Shown here: piece after piece, positions 16,968 to 25,925 of the stretch
Position numbering within the stretch: position 1 is the stretch's first letter
Layout of the letters: every line of letters starts with the position of its first letter
DNA from: an uncultured Duncaniella sp.
GTDB lineage: Bacteria; Bacteroidota; Bacteroidia; Bacteroidales; Muribaculaceae
Assembly (NCBI GenBank): GCA_910586305.1
Contig: CAJUGS010000007.1
Span: 1-64,000, forward strand
Direction: 5' to 3'
DNA: 64,000 bases
Program-made: the position numbers and the translations under genes
The notes under the pieces: generated by a model
Seen by the model: only the letters and a program-made list of their open reading frames with translations
Databases searched by the model: none
What the model was told of the DNA's origin: nothing

Positions 16968-19856
16968 ATGAAAATGAGGCACCTCTCAACCCTCCTGCTC
17001 GGATCGCTGCTCCTGTTCAGCTCCTGCGGATCGGGCGTATATGAAAAGAACGCCGACGGAATAACGGTCAACGTCTCTCAGCAGACCGCCGACAATTCCG
17101 TGCGCAAAGTCCGGCTCATGGTATACGGCGATAAAATCATCCGTGTATCAGCCACCCCTGACAAGAAATTCTCATCCGACGAGAGCCTCGTTGTGCTTCC
17201 CCGCGACAAGGCTGCCGCCAACTTCACCGTCGAGGAGACCGACTCAACTGTCACAGTCGTGACCCCCGAACTACGTGCAACCGTGTCCGTAGCCACAGGC
17301 GATGTCAAGTTCTACAACAAGGACGGGAAACTCATCGTATCCGAGGCCGACGGCGGACGCTCATTCTCTCCCATCGAAGTAGAAGGCACCAAAGGCTACA
17401 CAGTGCGCCAGGTATTCGAGTCGCTCAACGACAACGAAGGAATCTACGGACTGGGACAGCACCAGAGCGACGAGTTCAACTACAAGGGACTCAACGAGGA
17501 ACTCTTCCAATACAACACCAAGGTATCAGTCCCGTTCGTAGTGTCGACCGACAACTACGGCATCCTTTGGGACAGCTACTCGCTATGCCGTTTCGGCAAC
17601 CCCGAGCCCTACAAGCAGCTTGGCCAGGTATTCAGAATCTTCGACAAAGAAGGCAAGGAAGGCGCGCTCACCGGCACCTACGTACCCGCAAGCCCCGAAG
17701 AGAAGACACTCGTACAGCGCGAGGACTCGATATACTTCGAACACCTCATCCGCAAGGAACTTAAACACGTGGTCAACCTCCCCAAGGACTTCAACTACCC
17801 CGGTTCACACGTGACCTACGAGGGTGAGATCGAGGCTCCTCAAACCGGCGAATACAAGTTCATCCTCTACTATTCGGGCTATATGTCGGTATTCATCGAC
17901 GGAAAAGAAGTCGTGCCCGAACGCTGGCGCACAGCCTGGAACCCCAACTCCTACAAGTTTGCAGTCAATCTCGAAGGCGGCAAAAAAGTGCCCGTCAAAA
18001 TAGAGTGGAAGCCCAACGGATCCGTGGCCTACTGCGGCCTGCGTGCCTACGCGCCTCGCGACAAGAAGGAACAGATGGACATGAGCTGGTGGGGCGAGAT
18101 GCAGAGCCAGATCGACTACTATTTCATCTATGGCGACGACATGGACGACGTAATCTCGGGATATCGTACCATCACAGGCAAAGCCTCCATCATGCCCAAG
18201 TGGGCACTCGGATACTGGCAGAGCCGCGAGAAATACAACACAGCCGACGAAGTGCTCTCGACATTCACCGAGTTCCGCCGTCGCGGCATTCCCATCGACA
18301 ACATAGTCATCGACTGGCTCCACTGGAAGGAAGACCAGTGGGGAAGCCACGAGTTTGACCCCGTCCGTTTCCCCGATCCAAAGGGAATGGTCGACTCCAT
18401 TCATGCCATGAACGGACGCGTCATGGTGTCGGTATGGCCAAAATTCTACGCCAACACCGAGCACTTCAAGGAATTCAACGACAAGGGCTGGATGTACCAG
18501 CTCCCCCTCCGCGATTCCATCAAGGACTGGGTAGGTCCCGGCTATCTCGGCTCGTTCTATGATGCCTACGACCCCGAGGCCCGCAAACTCTTCTGGCACC
18601 AGATGGAGGAACACTACCTCCCCCTCGGAATCGACGCATGGTGGATGGACGCCTCCGAGCCCAACATCCGCGACTGCACCGACCTCCAGTACCGCAAAGA
18701 CCTCATCACACCCACCGCACTCGGACCCTCCACCAAATACTTCAACGCCTACGGCCTCATGAATGCCGAAGCCATCTACGACGGCCAGCGCGGAGTTGAC
18801 CCCGACCGCCGAGTGTTCCTTCTCACACGCTCCGGATTTGCCGGACAGCAGCGCTACTCCACAGTCACCTGGAGCGGCGACATCGCCACCCGCTGGGAAG
18901 ACATGAAGTCACAGATATCGGCAGGACTCAACTTTGCCGCATCGGGTATCCCCTACTGGACCCAGGATATCGGCGGATTCTGCGTGGAAGACCGCTATGT
19001 GGCCGCTGCTAAGGAAAATCTTGAGACAGGCAAGGAAAACCCCGACATGAAGGAATGGCGCGAACTCAACACCCGCTGGTACCAGTTCGGAGCGTTCTCG
19101 CCCCTCTTCCGCGCCCACGGACAGTGGCCCTACCGCGAAATCTACAACATCGCCCCTGAAAGCCATCCCGCCTACAAGTCGGTGGTCTACTACACCAACC
19201 TCCGCTATGACCTCATGCCCTACATCTATTCTCTGGCAGGCATGACATATTTTAACGACTACACCATCATGCGTCCCCTCGTGATGGACTTCACAGCCGA
19301 TCTCCGCACACGCAATATCGGCGACGAATATATGTTCGGTCCCGCATTCCTTGTAGCTCCCGTCTATGCCTACGGTGCCAAGACACGCGAAGTCTACTTC
19401 CCCGAAGGTGCCACATGGTATGACTTCTACACTGGCACACCCGTCAAGGGCGGACAGCTCCTCAACGTAGCAGCGCCCTACGAGCGCATACCGCTCTACG
19501 TACGCTCAGGCTCCATCATACCCTTTGGTCCAGCCATGCAGTGGAGCGCCGAGAAACCGGCCGATGTAATAGATCTCTATGTCTACGAAGGCGAGAACGG
19601 CGAATTCACCCTCTACGAGGACGAAAACCTCAACTACAACTACGAAAAGGGACGTTACTCCATGATACCCCTCACATGGGACAACGCATCCTCGACCCTC
19701 ACCATAGGCGATCGCAAGGGCGAATTTGACGGAATGCTCTCACAGCGCAGATTCAACATTGTCAAAGTATCTCCCGACAACCATCTCACATTCTCCCGCT
19801 CCAACAAGGGAGTAGAGGTGACCTACGACGGAAAAGCCATGGAAATTAAGCTCTAA
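16968..19856 (+). CDS. GH31 alpha-xylosidase lipoprotein with PA14 insert
   Basis: This 962-residue lipoprotein (FSSC, Cys20) has a beta-sandwich N-terminus (about 25-220), a PA14 domain (about 225-365; 'YEGEIEAPQTGEYKFILYYSG') and the GH31 barrel (about 395-760). The nucleophile is Asp561 in WWMDASEPN and the acid/base is Asp638 in WSGDIATRWE; C-terminal beta domains follow. PA14-containing GH31 enzymes of this type, such as Cellvibrio Xyl31A and Bacteroides ovatus BoGH31A, remove the non-reducing-end xylose of xyloglucan oligosaccharides. Alpha-glucosidase is the main alternative, but the PA14 insert and the GH5/GH2/GH3 neighbours favour alpha-xylosidase. First gene of a three-enzyme operon. 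Confidence 0.9.
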   Translation: MKMRHLSTLLLGSLLLFSSCGSGVYEKNADGITVNVSQQTADNSVRKVRLMVYGDKIIRVSATPDKKFSSDESLVVLPRDKAAANFTVEETDSTVTVVTPELRATVSVATGDVKFYNKDGKLIVSEADGGRSFSPIEVEGTKGYTVRQVFESLNDNEGIYGLGQHQSDEFNYKGLNEELFQYNTKVSVPFVVSTDNYGILWDSYSLCRFGNPEPYKQLGQVFRIFDKEGKEGALTGTYVPASPEEKTLVQREDSIYFEHLIRKELKHVVNLPKDFNYPGSHVTYEGEIEAPQTGEYKFILYYSGYMSVFIDGKEVVPERWRTAWNPNSYKFAVNLEGGKKVPVKIEWKPNGSVAYCGLRAYAPRDKKEQMDMSWWGEMQSQIDYYFIYGDDMDDVISGYRTITGKASIMPKWALGYWQSREKYNTADEVLSTFTEFRRRGIPIDNIVIDWLHWKEDQWGSHEFDPVRFPDPKGMVDSIHAMNGRVMVSVWPKFYANTEHFKEFNDKGWMYQLPLRDSIKDWVGPGYLGSFYDAYDPEARKLFWHQMEEHYLPLGIDAWWMDASEPNIRDCTDLQYRKDLITPTALGPSTKYFNAYGLMNAEAIYDGQRGVDPDRRVFLLTRSGFAGQQRYSTVTWSGDIATRWEDMKSQISAGLNFAASGIPYWTQDIGGFCVEDRYVAAAKENLETGKENPDMKEWRELNTRWYQFGAFSPLFRAHGQWPYREIYNIAPESHPAYKSVVYYTNLRYDLMPYIYSLAGMTYFNDYTIMRPLVMDFTADLRTRNIGDEYMFGPAFLVAPVYAYGAKTREVYFPEGATWYDFYTGTPVKGGQLLNVAAPYERIPLYVRSGSIIPFGPAMQWSAEKPADVIDLYVYEGENGEFTLYEDENLNYNYEKGRYSMIPLTWDNASSTLTIGDRKGEFDGMLSQRRFNIVKVSPDNHLTFSRSNKGVEVTYDGKAMEIKL

Positions 19857-19922
19857 CGACTCACATAGACACAGGCGGGGGAAGTTCCCGTACTTTCCCC
19901 CGCCGCTATTAACCGCATACAC

Positions 19923-22457
19923 ATGATTTCTAAGGTAAATTTGATGCGTTTGGCAGCCCTCGCCCTTGTGGGCGTGGCTGCCTTTTTCTATGCCGGTGCC
20001 ACCGACTCCCGGGCCGTGAGCTTCAACGACGACTGGAAATTCATCCTATCCGACTCAGCCGTCTACGCTTCGCCCGACTACGACGACTCCGCCTGGCGTC
20101 AACTTTCGCTGCCCCACGACTGGGCCATCGAGGGAGACTTCAGCGAGAGCAACCCCTCGGGTACAGGAGGCGGAGCACTACCCGGAGGAGTGGGATGGTA
20201 CCGCAAAGCATTCCCGACACCGGCAGGAGAGAAAAACCGCAACGTCTTCGTTGATTTCGACGGAGCCTACATGAACTCGACAGTGTTCGTCAACGGTCAC
20301 GAACTCGGCACACGCCCCTACGGATATGCCTCGTTCTCCTACGACATAACCCCGTGGCTCAAAAAAGACGGCACGGACAATCTCATAGCCGTCAGGGTCG
20401 ACAATGCCGAACAGCCCAACTCGCGCTGGTACTCCGGATGCGGCATCTACCGCAACGTGTGGCTGCGAACCCTCGGCGACATACACATCCCGCTCTGGGG
20501 ACAGCACATACGCACAGACGTGAGCGCCGAAAAGGCGGTCATCGACATAACCACCGACATTGTATCGCGTCTGCGCGGAAAAACAGCCGTGAGCGTATAC
20601 TCAGCCCTCATCGACGCCTCCGGAAAGATGGTGGCCAAGACTCCTGCCACGACAGTGGTCCTCAGCAGCAAGCAGAAAGAAGCAAGCGCAAAAGCCTCCG
20701 TCACAATCGACCGGCCCCATCTGTGGAGCACAGAAGACCCCTATCTCTACACACTTGCAACATATGTCTCCGACTCACGCACAGGAGAATTGCTTGACGC
20801 CTATCTGACCACCACCGGACTGAGATTCTTCAACTTCGACCCGCGCAAGGGATTCTCGCTCAACGGCAAACCAATGAAACTCAACGGAGTGTGTATGCAC
20901 CACGACCTCGGAGCACTCGGGGCGGCAGTCAACACCCGCGCCATCGAGCGACAGCTGTCAATTCTCAAGGAGATGGGAGCCAACGCCTACCGTGCCTCCC
21001 ACAATCCTCCCGCTCCGGAAGTACTCGACCTCTGCGACCGCATGGGCATCCTCGTCATGGACGAGACCTTTGATATGTGGCGCAAGAAGAAGACATCTCA
21101 CGACTACTCACGCTACTTCGACGAATGGCATGAGCGAGATCTCGCCGACCTCGTCAGGCGCGACCGCAACCACCCATCAGTGATAATCTGGAGCATCGGA
21201 AACGAGGTGCTCGAACAATGGAACGATGCCTCAGCCGACACCCTGTCGCTCGAAGAAGCAAACCTCATTCTCAACTTCGGACACGGCAAGGACAAACTCG
21301 CAGCCGACGACGGCTCAATGAGCGTCAATTCGCTGCTCACCAAGAAACTCGCCGATTTCACACGTCTGCTCGACCCCGACCGCCCCGTCACAGCCGGATG
21401 CAACGAGCCAAATCCCGGAAATCACCTCTTCCGCTCAGGCTCACTCGACATCATAGGCTACAACTACCACGACGACTGGTTTGACTCCATCCCCGGATGG
21501 TTCCCGGAAAAGCCGTTTGTCATCACAGAGAGCGTCTCCGGACTTATGACCAGGGGCTACTACCGTATGCCCTCCGACTCGATGTACATCTGGCCGGTCA
21601 GATGGGATATACCATTCACCGACCCCTCATTCTCCTGCTCCTCCTACGATAACTGCCACGTGCCCTGGGGCAACACCCACGAAGGCACCATGCGCCACGT
21701 CGAAGAGAAAGATTTCATTGCCGGACAGTTCGTCTGGACCGGATTCGACTATCTCGGCGAGCCCACACCATTCGGATGGCCGGCAAGAAGCTCCTACTTC
21801 GGCATAGTAGACCTCGCCGGAATCCCTAAGGACATATACTATATGTATCAGTCCAGATGGAGGCCTGAAAAGACAGTGTTGCACCTCTTCCCCCACTGGA
21901 ACTGGACTCCCGGAGAGACCATAGACCTGAAAGCCTACTATAACAATGCCGACGAGGTAGAGCTCTTCCTAAACGGCGAGTCGAAAGGTGTCCGCTCCAT
22001 GCAACCCGGCAAATACCACGTCATGTGGCGCATACCCTTCGAACCGGGCACTCTCGAGGCAGTCAGCCGCAAAGACGGACGCATAGTGGCCAGGCAGACC
22101 ATCCGCACAGCCGGCGAGCCATACGCCATACGCCTCACACCCGACAGGTCGCTCATCAAGGCCGACGGAAACGACCTCAGCTACGTACTGGCCGAAATCG
22201 TAGACCGCGACGGCAACCTCTGTCCTCTCGCCGACAATCAGATAACATTCCGGGTGGAGGGAGCCGGCTACAACACAGGTGTCGACAACGGATCGCCCAC
22301 CTCGCTCGAACGCTTCAAGTCCGACCGTCGCAAAGCCTTCTACGGCAAGGCAATGCTCATTGTCCGCAACAACGGACAGGAGGGCCCCGTCACCGTCACA
22401 GCCTCGTCTCCCGGACTCCGGCCCTACACTGCAACCATCAACTCCAACGCTAAATAA
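19923..22457 (+). CDS. GH2 beta-galactosidase
   Basis: An exported (signal peptide about 1-25) 844-residue GH2 enzyme. It has the jelly-roll sugar-binding domain ('WRQLSLPHDWAIEGDF', about 30-200), an Ig-like domain, the TIM barrel and C-terminal Ig-like domains ('YNNADEVELFLNGES'). The acid/base is Glu428 in SIGNEV and the nucleophile is Glu536 in VITES. The motif 'RASHNPPAPEVLDLCDRMG' is typical of GH2 beta-galactosidases. In a xyloglucan locus it would remove galactose from side chains before GH31 and GH3 act. Beta-glucuronidase or beta-mannosidase cannot be excluded by motif alone. It begins 66 nt after the GH31 stop. Confidence 0.88.
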   Translation: MISKVNLMRLAALALVGVAAFFYAGATDSRAVSFNDDWKFILSDSAVYASPDYDDSAWRQLSLPHDWAIEGDFSESNPSGTGGGALPGGVGWYRKAFPTPAGEKNRNVFVDFDGAYMNSTVFVNGHELGTRPYGYASFSYDITPWLKKDGTDNLIAVRVDNAEQPNSRWYSGCGIYRNVWLRTLGDIHIPLWGQHIRTDVSAEKAVIDITTDIVSRLRGKTAVSVYSALIDASGKMVAKTPATTVVLSSKQKEASAKASVTIDRPHLWSTEDPYLYTLATYVSDSRTGELLDAYLTTTGLRFFNFDPRKGFSLNGKPMKLNGVCMHHDLGALGAAVNTRAIERQLSILKEMGANAYRASHNPPAPEVLDLCDRMGILVMDETFDMWRKKKTSHDYSRYFDEWHERDLADLVRRDRNHPSVIIWSIGNEVLEQWNDASADTLSLEEANLILNFGHGKDKLAADDGSMSVNSLLTKKLADFTRLLDPDRPVTAGCNEPNPGNHLFRSGSLDIIGYNYHDDWFDSIPGWFPEKPFVITESVSGLMTRGYYRMPSDSMYIWPVRWDIPFTDPSFSCSSYDNCHVPWGNTHEGTMRHVEEKDFIAGQFVWTGFDYLGEPTPFGWPARSSYFGIVDLAGIPKDIYYMYQSRWRPEKTVLHLFPHWNWTPGETIDLKAYYNNADEVELFLNGESKGVRSMQPGKYHVMWRIPFEPGTLEAVSRKDGRIVARQTIRTAGEPYAIRLTPDRSLIKADGNDLSYVLAEIVDRDGNLCPLADNQITFRVEGAGYNTGVDNGSPTSLERFKSDRRKAFYGKAMLIVRNNGQEGPVTVTASSPGLRPYTATINSNAK

Positions 22458-22460
22458 CCG

Positions 22461-24671
22461 ATGAAATACACTCTCATTATCGCATCCGCCCTCCTCGCCT
22501 TGTCTGCGGGAGCAAAGGATACCCCCGTCTACCTCAACGAAGACGCTCCGATTGAAGAGCGTGTTGAAGACGCTCTCTCACGCATGACCCTGCGCGAGAA
22601 GGTGGCAATGTGCCACGCCGAAGGCAAATTCGCATCCCCGGGCGTGGCCCGGCTCGGAATCCCCGACCTGTGGATGAGCGACGGACCACACGGCGTAAGA
22701 GCCGAAATAAACTGGAACGACTGGGGATACTCCGGCCGAACCAACGACTCTATCACAGCCTTCCCCGCACTCACCGCGCTCGCCGCCACATGGAATCCCA
22801 CACTCTCCGGAGCCTACGGCAACGCGCTCGCCGAGGAAGCCCTCTATCGTGAGAAAGACATGATGCTCGGACCCGGTGTCAATATCTACCGCACACCGCT
22901 CAACGGACGAAACTTCGAATATATGGGCGAAGACCCATTCCTCGCCGGCGAGCTCGTGGTGCCCTACATCCGGGAAATGCAGAAAAACGGCGTATCGGCC
23001 TGCGTCAAGCACTACGCCCTCAACAACCAGGAGCTCTGGCGCGGACACATCAACGTCGAACTCTCCGACCGCGCACTCCACGAAATATACCTCCCGGCCT
23101 TCAAGAAAGCCGTCATCGACGGAGGGTCATGGTCTATAATGGGCTCATACAACAAGGTGCGCGGACAGCACGCCTGCCACAACGAGCTCCTGCTCAATAA
23201 GATACTCAAAAACGACTGGAATTTCGACGGAGTAGTAGTGACCGACTGGGGAGGAGCCCACGACACCCGCGAGGCAGCCCTCTACGGACTCGACCTCGAG
23301 ATGGGATCCTACACCAACGGACTCACATCCGAAAGCGAATTCACCACCGATGACTACTACCTGGCCAACCCCTACCTCCGTATGCTTCAGAACGGTGAAG
23401 TGCCAATGGCCACACTCGACGACAAAGTGCGCCGACTCCTCCGCCTCAATTTCCGCACAGCCATGAACCGCCGCAAACCCTACGGCTCGATCGCCACACC
23501 CGAACACTATGCCGTGGCCGAGGAAATCGGCAATGAAGCCATCGTGCTGCTTAAGAACGTCCCCGCCACACCCAAGGGACAACCGCTCCTCCCAATCGAG
23601 GCCGACAAATACTCGCGCATACTCGTCGTGGGCGACAACGCCACACGCAACCTCATGGCCGGAGGCGGATCCTCAGAACTCAAACCCAAGGATATCGTCA
23701 GCCCCCTCGCCGGACTCCAAACCCTCTATCCCGGCAAAGTCGAATACACACAGGGCTATGCGGCCGGACGCCCAATGTATGGACACGCCGACGTGATACC
23801 GGCCGAGACACAGGACTCACTCCGCAACAAAGCTGTGGAGATGGCACGTGAAGCAGGACTCGTCATCTTCGTCGGAGGACTCAACAAGAACCACTTCCAG
23901 GACTGCGAGGGAGGCGACCGTCAGGAATACTCACTCCCATTCGGACAGCCACGTCTCATTGACGAACTCGCCGCCGCCAACCCAAATCTCGTCGTAGTGC
24001 TCCTCACAGGCAACGCCGTCGAAATGCCATGGGCCGACAAAGTACCCGCAATCGTCGAGGCCTGGTATCTCGGATCAATGGCCGGCAAATCTGTGGCCAA
24101 CGTCCTCTCCGGACGCGTCAACCCCTCCGGCAAGCTCCCCTTCTCATTCCCACGCCGTCTTGAGGACAACGCCGCCCACCACTTCGGCACATACTCCTAT
24201 CCCGGCGACTCCATCAACCAGGAATACAAGGAAGACATCCTCGTGGGCTACCGCTGGCACGACACCAAAAAGATTCCCGCCCTCTACCCCTTCGGCCACG
24301 GCCTCAGCTACACAACATTCTCCTACGGCAAGCCTGTAGCATCAGCCAAGACACTCGGCCCCGACGGCTCCATCACAGTCACCATTCCCGTCAGCAACAC
24401 CGGATCGCGTGAAGGCAAGGAAACCGTGCAGTTCTACATCGGCGACGAAAAAGCATCAGTGATCCGTCCTCTCAAAGAACTCAAAGGTTTCGACAAACTC
24501 ACCATAGCCCCGGGAGCCACAGCCACGGCCACATTCACCATCCGCCCCTCCGACCTCAGCTTCTACGACCCCGCAACAGCCTCGTGGGTGGCCGAACCGG
24601 GCAAATTCAAGCTCTACATCGGCTCCTCCTCGACCGACATCCGCGCCACCCTCCCGTTTGAATACAAATAG
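22461..24671 (+). CDS. GH3 beta-glucosidase
   Basis: A 736-residue GH3 enzyme with a signal peptide (about 1-18) and no lipobox, so probably periplasmic. It has the N-terminal barrel with nucleophile Asp262 (VVVTDWGG), the second alpha/beta domain ('LVVVLLTGNAVEMPW') and a C-terminal fibronectin-III-like domain ('SVSNTG'-type region near 640-735). The motif 'KHYALNNQE' carries the conserved KH pair. GH3 enzymes release glucose from non-reducing ends once GH31 has removed xylose. Only 3 nt separate it from the GH2 stop, so the two genes are tightly coupled. A strong terminator follows. Confidence 0.93.
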   Translation: MKYTLIIASALLALSAGAKDTPVYLNEDAPIEERVEDALSRMTLREKVAMCHAEGKFASPGVARLGIPDLWMSDGPHGVRAEINWNDWGYSGRTNDSITAFPALTALAATWNPTLSGAYGNALAEEALYREKDMMLGPGVNIYRTPLNGRNFEYMGEDPFLAGELVVPYIREMQKNGVSACVKHYALNNQELWRGHINVELSDRALHEIYLPAFKKAVIDGGSWSIMGSYNKVRGQHACHNELLLNKILKNDWNFDGVVVTDWGGAHDTREAALYGLDLEMGSYTNGLTSESEFTTDDYYLANPYLRMLQNGEVPMATLDDKVRRLLRLNFRTAMNRRKPYGSIATPEHYAVAEEIGNEAIVLLKNVPATPKGQPLLPIEADKYSRILVVGDNATRNLMAGGGSSELKPKDIVSPLAGLQTLYPGKVEYTQGYAAGRPMYGHADVIPAETQDSLRNKAVEMAREAGLVIFVGGLNKNHFQDCEGGDRQEYSLPFGQPRLIDELAAANPNLVVVLLTGNAVEMPWADKVPAIVEAWYLGSMAGKSVANVLSGRVNPSGKLPFSFPRRLEDNAAHHFGTYSYPGDSINQEYKEDILVGYRWHDTKKIPALYPFGHGLSYTTFSYGKPVASAKTLGPDGSITVTIPVSNTGSREGKETVQFYIGDEKASVIRPLKELKGFDKLTIAPGATATATFTIRPSDLSFYDPATASWVAEPGKFKLYIGSSSTDIRATLPFEYK

Positions 24672-24696
24672 ACTTTCCGAAACAGTCAGATAACCA

Positions 24697-24743
24697 CCGT
24701 GTGCCGAGACAACCGATTAAAAGTCGGACACCTCGGCACACGG
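24697..24743 (+). terminator. Terminator of the GH31-GH2-GH3 operon
   Basis: CCGTGTGCCGAG (24697-24708) pairs perfectly with CTCGGCACACGG (24732-24743), followed by TCTGTTTTTCC. The 23-nt loop contains a smaller CCGA/TCGG pairing. Confidence 0.8.
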
Positions 24744-24764
24744 TCTGTTTTTCCTCCCCCCCTA

Positions 24765-24795
24765 TTGATAATATCGGGAATTATCACTACATTTG
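24765..24795 (+). promoter_or_regulatory. Promoter of the TonB-C-like gene
   Basis: TTGA (24765-24768) and TACATTTG (24788-24795) are 19 nt apart. The -7 element and the next bases (TACATTTGCGC) are identical to those before the GrpE-domain gene at 25873. Confidence 0.65.
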
Positions 24796-24816
24796 CGCAT
24801 ACCCACTTTCAACGCC

Positions 24817-25575
24817 ATGAATAAGAAACACATAGCCATACTCATAGCCTTTCTTTCACTGACATCGGGCCTGTCGCTCCGCAGCCAGACCATACTGAAC
24901 GGGCGGGTAGACGAGATACGCGCTAAAATCGAGGCCTACAACAAGGAAAAAGCCAGTCCAACCAAAAGGACTGTCCAAAAACGCCAAAAACAATCCACAA
25001 AGGCAAAATTCAAAAAACTCCGCCACATATCAGACAGTATCGCCATAGCCGACTACATGATCCAGCTCGATAATGTCAACATCTTCGCCAGTCGCGGATG
25101 GCCGCAATTTCCCATCTATTCCTCATTCAAAGAAGCAAAAAAGGCATTTCAGGAACCACAATTCACAAGCAGTTATTACCGCACAAAACACAACATACGC
25201 GACCGATTCCGCCAACCACACGACATACTTTCCTACCAGGGGATAGACGAATGGGGATATTACACCGTGAGATTCCTCGTAGACCAGGAAGGCTTGATAC
25301 TGATGGCAAAGGCCGTGACAAACCTCTCGCCCGACATCGACGAGGAGATGGAGCGTTGCATCCTCGGTCTGCCACAGCTTACGCCCGCCACCTTCGGCGA
25401 AAAGAAATATCCCGCCACAGGCACCCTTGTCATAGAATACGAAATCGAAAAGCTCGACGAGGAAACCAAAGAGAAATACCTGAAAAAAAACATCCGACTC
25501 GGCAACGAACACTACTACCTCAAGCTATCCGAATTCCACATCTCATGGATGCCGGCAATAACTCCAATACTCTGA
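24817..25575 (+). CDS. Secreted protein with TonB C-terminal-like domain, unknown function
   Basis: This 252-residue protein starts at MNKKHIAILIAF; an upstream TTG is not needed. It has a signal peptide (about 1-24), a basic, lysine-rich stretch (about 35-75) and a C-terminal domain (about 150-225). That domain resembles the TonB/energy-transducer C-terminus: 'YYTVRFLVDQEGLI', then 'DIDEEMERCILGLPQLTPA' and a final beta strand 'GTLVIEYEI'. TonB itself has a membrane anchor and a Pro-rich spacer; neither is seen here, so it is not a normal energy transducer. It has its own promoter and terminator. A decayed copy of its 3' end lies at 30789-30927, on the far side of the chaperone module. Function unknown. 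Confidence 0.7.
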   Translation: MNKKHIAILIAFLSLTSGLSLRSQTILNGRVDEIRAKIEAYNKEKASPTKRTVQKRQKQSTKAKFKKLRHISDSIAIADYMIQLDNVNIFASRGWPQFPIYSSFKEAKKAFQEPQFTSSYYRTKHNIRDRFRQPHDILSYQGIDEWGYYTVRFLVDQEGLILMAKAVTNLSPDIDEEMERCILGLPQLTPATFGEKKYPATGTLVIEYEIEKLDEETKEKYLKKNIRLGNEHYYLKLSEFHISWMPAITPIL

Positions 25576-25733
25576 ATTAATTATTTTCACTCGATATACC
25601 ACAGAATACCTCGGTCTGCAATTTCCTTCAATCCACCTTTCGCACGCAGTGGCTGAAACCCCGTTTATGGCATATTAAATCTGCTGTCGATAAATACTAT
25701 CTGAACATTATTAAATAAATGCTCCGCATATAG

Positions 25734-25783
25734 AAACCGGCATAGCCGAAGGCTCCGAAACAAGCCTTCGGCTATGCCGGTTT
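25734..25783 (+). terminator. Strong terminator after the TonB-C-like gene
   Basis: A perfect 21-bp stem (25734-25754 with 25763-25783, core CCGGCATAGCCGAAGGCT) with an 8-nt loop ends in TTTTTC. It insulates the chaperone module from upstream transcription and, being nearly symmetrical, may work in both directions. Confidence 0.85.
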
Positions 25784-25849
25784 TTCACCGTCAAGACATC
25801 ATCCCAACGTTTCATTTAATAACTTAAATATGTTAAAAACGCACAAATA

Positions 25850-25880
25850 TTTGGAAATCAAAAAAAAAAAAATACATTTG
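25850..25880 (+). promoter_or_regulatory. Promoter of the GrpE/Hsp70-like module
   Basis: TTTG (25850-25853), 19 nt, then TACATTTG (25873-25880): a full match to the Bacteroidota consensus. The spacer contains a long A-run. Transcription should begin near 25887, about 40 nt before the GrpE-domain gene. Confidence 0.8.
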
Positions 25881-25925
25881 CGCCAAATACCTAATACCTG
25901 AATCTTTCACACTTTTTTATCGACA

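Larger units (their letters stand above)
25576..25925. other. Intergenic region before the chaperone module
   Basis: This 350-nt AT-rich region has no credible gene. Its second half contains a very strong terminator (25734-25783), a 12-13 nt A-run (about 25860-25872) and a near-perfect promoter (25850-25880). I see nothing identifiable between 25576 and 25733. Confidence 0.6.

Noticed and set aside
16968..19856. Calling the GH31 enzyme a starch-type alpha-glucosidase
   Set aside because: The PA14 insert and the GH5/GH2/GH3 neighbours fit an alpha-xylosidase; no GH13 or GH97 enzymes are present.
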